Source: Umezawaea endophytica
Lineage (GTDB): Bacteria > Actinomycetota > Actinomycetes > Mycobacteriales > Pseudonocardiaceae
Direction of reading: 5' to 3'
Assembly (NCBI RefSeq): GCF_025061645.1
Contig: NZ_JANYMP010000006.1
Location: 140,422-204,421 of the forward strand
Length of the DNA stretch: 64,000 nt
Part shown: one piece after another, positions 63,420 through 64,000 of the stretch
How the letters are laid out: each line of letters begins with the position of its first letter
How positions within the stretch are numbered: position 1 is the first letter of the stretch
The notes under the pieces: model-generated
Told to the model about the DNA's origin: nothing
Seen by the model: the letters and a program-made list of their open reading frames with translations, nothing else
The model's database searches: none
Made by a program: the position numbers and the translations under genes

Positions 63420-63883
63420 TCGGCACCACGCCGGAAGCCGGAGCCCAGAACCCAGGCACAGCACCTAGGCACAGCACCGCACGCACCAGGCACCACCCGC
63501 TCCAGGGCACGACACGAGCAGCCGCACCAGCCACCTGTCACGAGGTCACGAGACCACTGAACGAACACCCACCACCACACCGCACGCCACCCCACCCACC
63601 ACCCGACTCCCGCCCCCACCCCAGGCCCAGTTCCCGGCCCCGGCCCCGGCGCACAAGCTCCCGGCCCAAGTCCCAACCCTGGCCTAGCTACCAAGCCCCG
63701 CCCCCGCCTTGGCCCCAGCCCCGGCTCCCAGATCAGCCCCCGACCCCGGCCCCGGCCCCGGCCGCGGCCGCGGCCGCCGCCCACAAGTTCCCAGTCCAAC
63801 TCCCGATCCTGGTCTTGGCCTTAGCCCAAGCCCCAGCTACCAAGCCCCACTCCCCTGGCCCTGGCCCTGGCCCTGATGTCAGG
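63420..63883. repeat. Degenerate C-rich repeat tract
   Basis: It is built of diverged short units including (GGCCCC)n near 63635-63650 and 63741-63765, (GCGGCC)n near 63765-63780 and about four copies of CCCTGG near 63853-63876. Strand composition is highly skewed to C. It looks like an eroded tandem-repeat array. Confidence 0.6.
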
Positions 63884-64000
63884 GCACCACCGCACCACCG
63901 CACCACCGCACCACCGCACCACCGCACCACCGCACCACCGCACCACCGCACCACCGCACCACCGCACCACCGCACCACCGCACCACCGCACCACCGCACC
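63884..64000. repeat. 8-bp tandem repeat GCACCACC, about 14.6 copies, cut by the window end
   Basis: From 63884 to the last base the sequence is an uninterrupted run of GCACCACC. The unit is not a multiple of three, so any frame through it cycles through three codon registers. The array continues beyond the window; its full length is unknown. Confidence 0.95.

Larger units (their letters stand above)
63355..64000. other. Gene-free, C-rich end of the window
   Basis: No coding region is supported in these 646 bases. The plus strand becomes strongly C-rich and G/T-poor from about 63420, with drifting copies of phrases such as CCAAGCCCC, GGCCCCAG and CTCCCGG. From 63884 it becomes a regular 8-bp tandem repeat. 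Minus-strand open frames here encode only Gly/Arg/Val low-complexity strings. Confidence 0.7.

Noticed and set aside
63884..64000. Possible CRISPR array
   Set aside because: The repeats are 8 bp long, contiguous and without spacers. No cas gene is in the window.

Overview
The window is high-GC actinobacterial chromosome. Dense two-strand gene packing, GTGA/ATGA start-stop overlaps, an Lsr2 nucleoid protein, two DUF5753-type XRE regulators (one paired with DUF397), a large LuxR (LAL) regulator, a SARP regulator and a CebR-type cellobiose regulon all point to a filamentous actinomycete, most likely of the Pseudonocardiales (Saccharothrix, Lentzea or Actinosynnema-like). The genus is inference; no rRNA or marker gene is present.

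Region 1 (1-5620) is one end of an integrative conjugative element of actinomycete type. It holds the C-terminal part of an FtsK/SpoIIIE-like transfer ATPase, a cluster of perfect inverted repeats, an XRE regulator with two small upstream genes, a divergent XRE/TPR-like regulator, and a tyrosine integrase next to the 3' end of a tRNA-Leu(CAA) gene. The integrase reading frame is broken by an apparent one-base loss.

Region 2 (5.6-25.6 kb) is mostly core-like. It carries CsoR with its own operator, Lsr2, a fused aminodeoxychorismate synthase (PabAB), a small zinc-ribbon protein, an MIO-type aromatic amino acid ammonia-lyase, a membrane-anchored metallophosphoesterase, and a compact polyamine set (fold-III decarboxylase, speD, speE). 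Then come a DPP-IV peptidase, an OmpR-type two-component system, a cyclopropane-fatty-acid-synthase-like methyltransferase with a DUF1295 reductase, a secreted YxFxxD-repeat protein, and gcvT-glyA behind a tandem glycine riboswitch.

Region 3 (25.6-36.2 kb) has small membrane and secreted proteins plus a fatty-acid beta-oxidation block: CoA transferase, acyl-CoA dehydrogenase, thiolase, and a FadB-type protein with a shortened NAD domain. It ends in a stretch of unusual base composition with a 24-bp perfect hairpin and an AraC-type regulator.

Region 4 (36.2-45.1 kb) is a cellobiose/cello-oligosaccharide locus: an ACT-GNAT protein, cebR, bglC and the cebEFG transporter genes. Palindromic CebR boxes precede cebR and cebE. 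A TnpB-only IS200/IS605-family element sits exactly at the stop codon of cebG and separates the transporter genes from bglC. It brings an intact-looking RNA-guided nuclease gene and a predicted guide RNA.

Region 5 (45.4-64 kb) holds a divergent TetR/SDR pair, a MacB/FtsX-like ABC exporter, an AraC-GyrI regulator, a LAL regulator, a two-domain chitinase, a SARP-NTPase-TPR regulator, DedA plus a rhomboid-like membrane protein with a suspicious reading frame, and a DUF397/DUF5753 pair. The last 650 bases are gene-free, C-rich, and end in an 8-bp tandem repeat that runs off the window.
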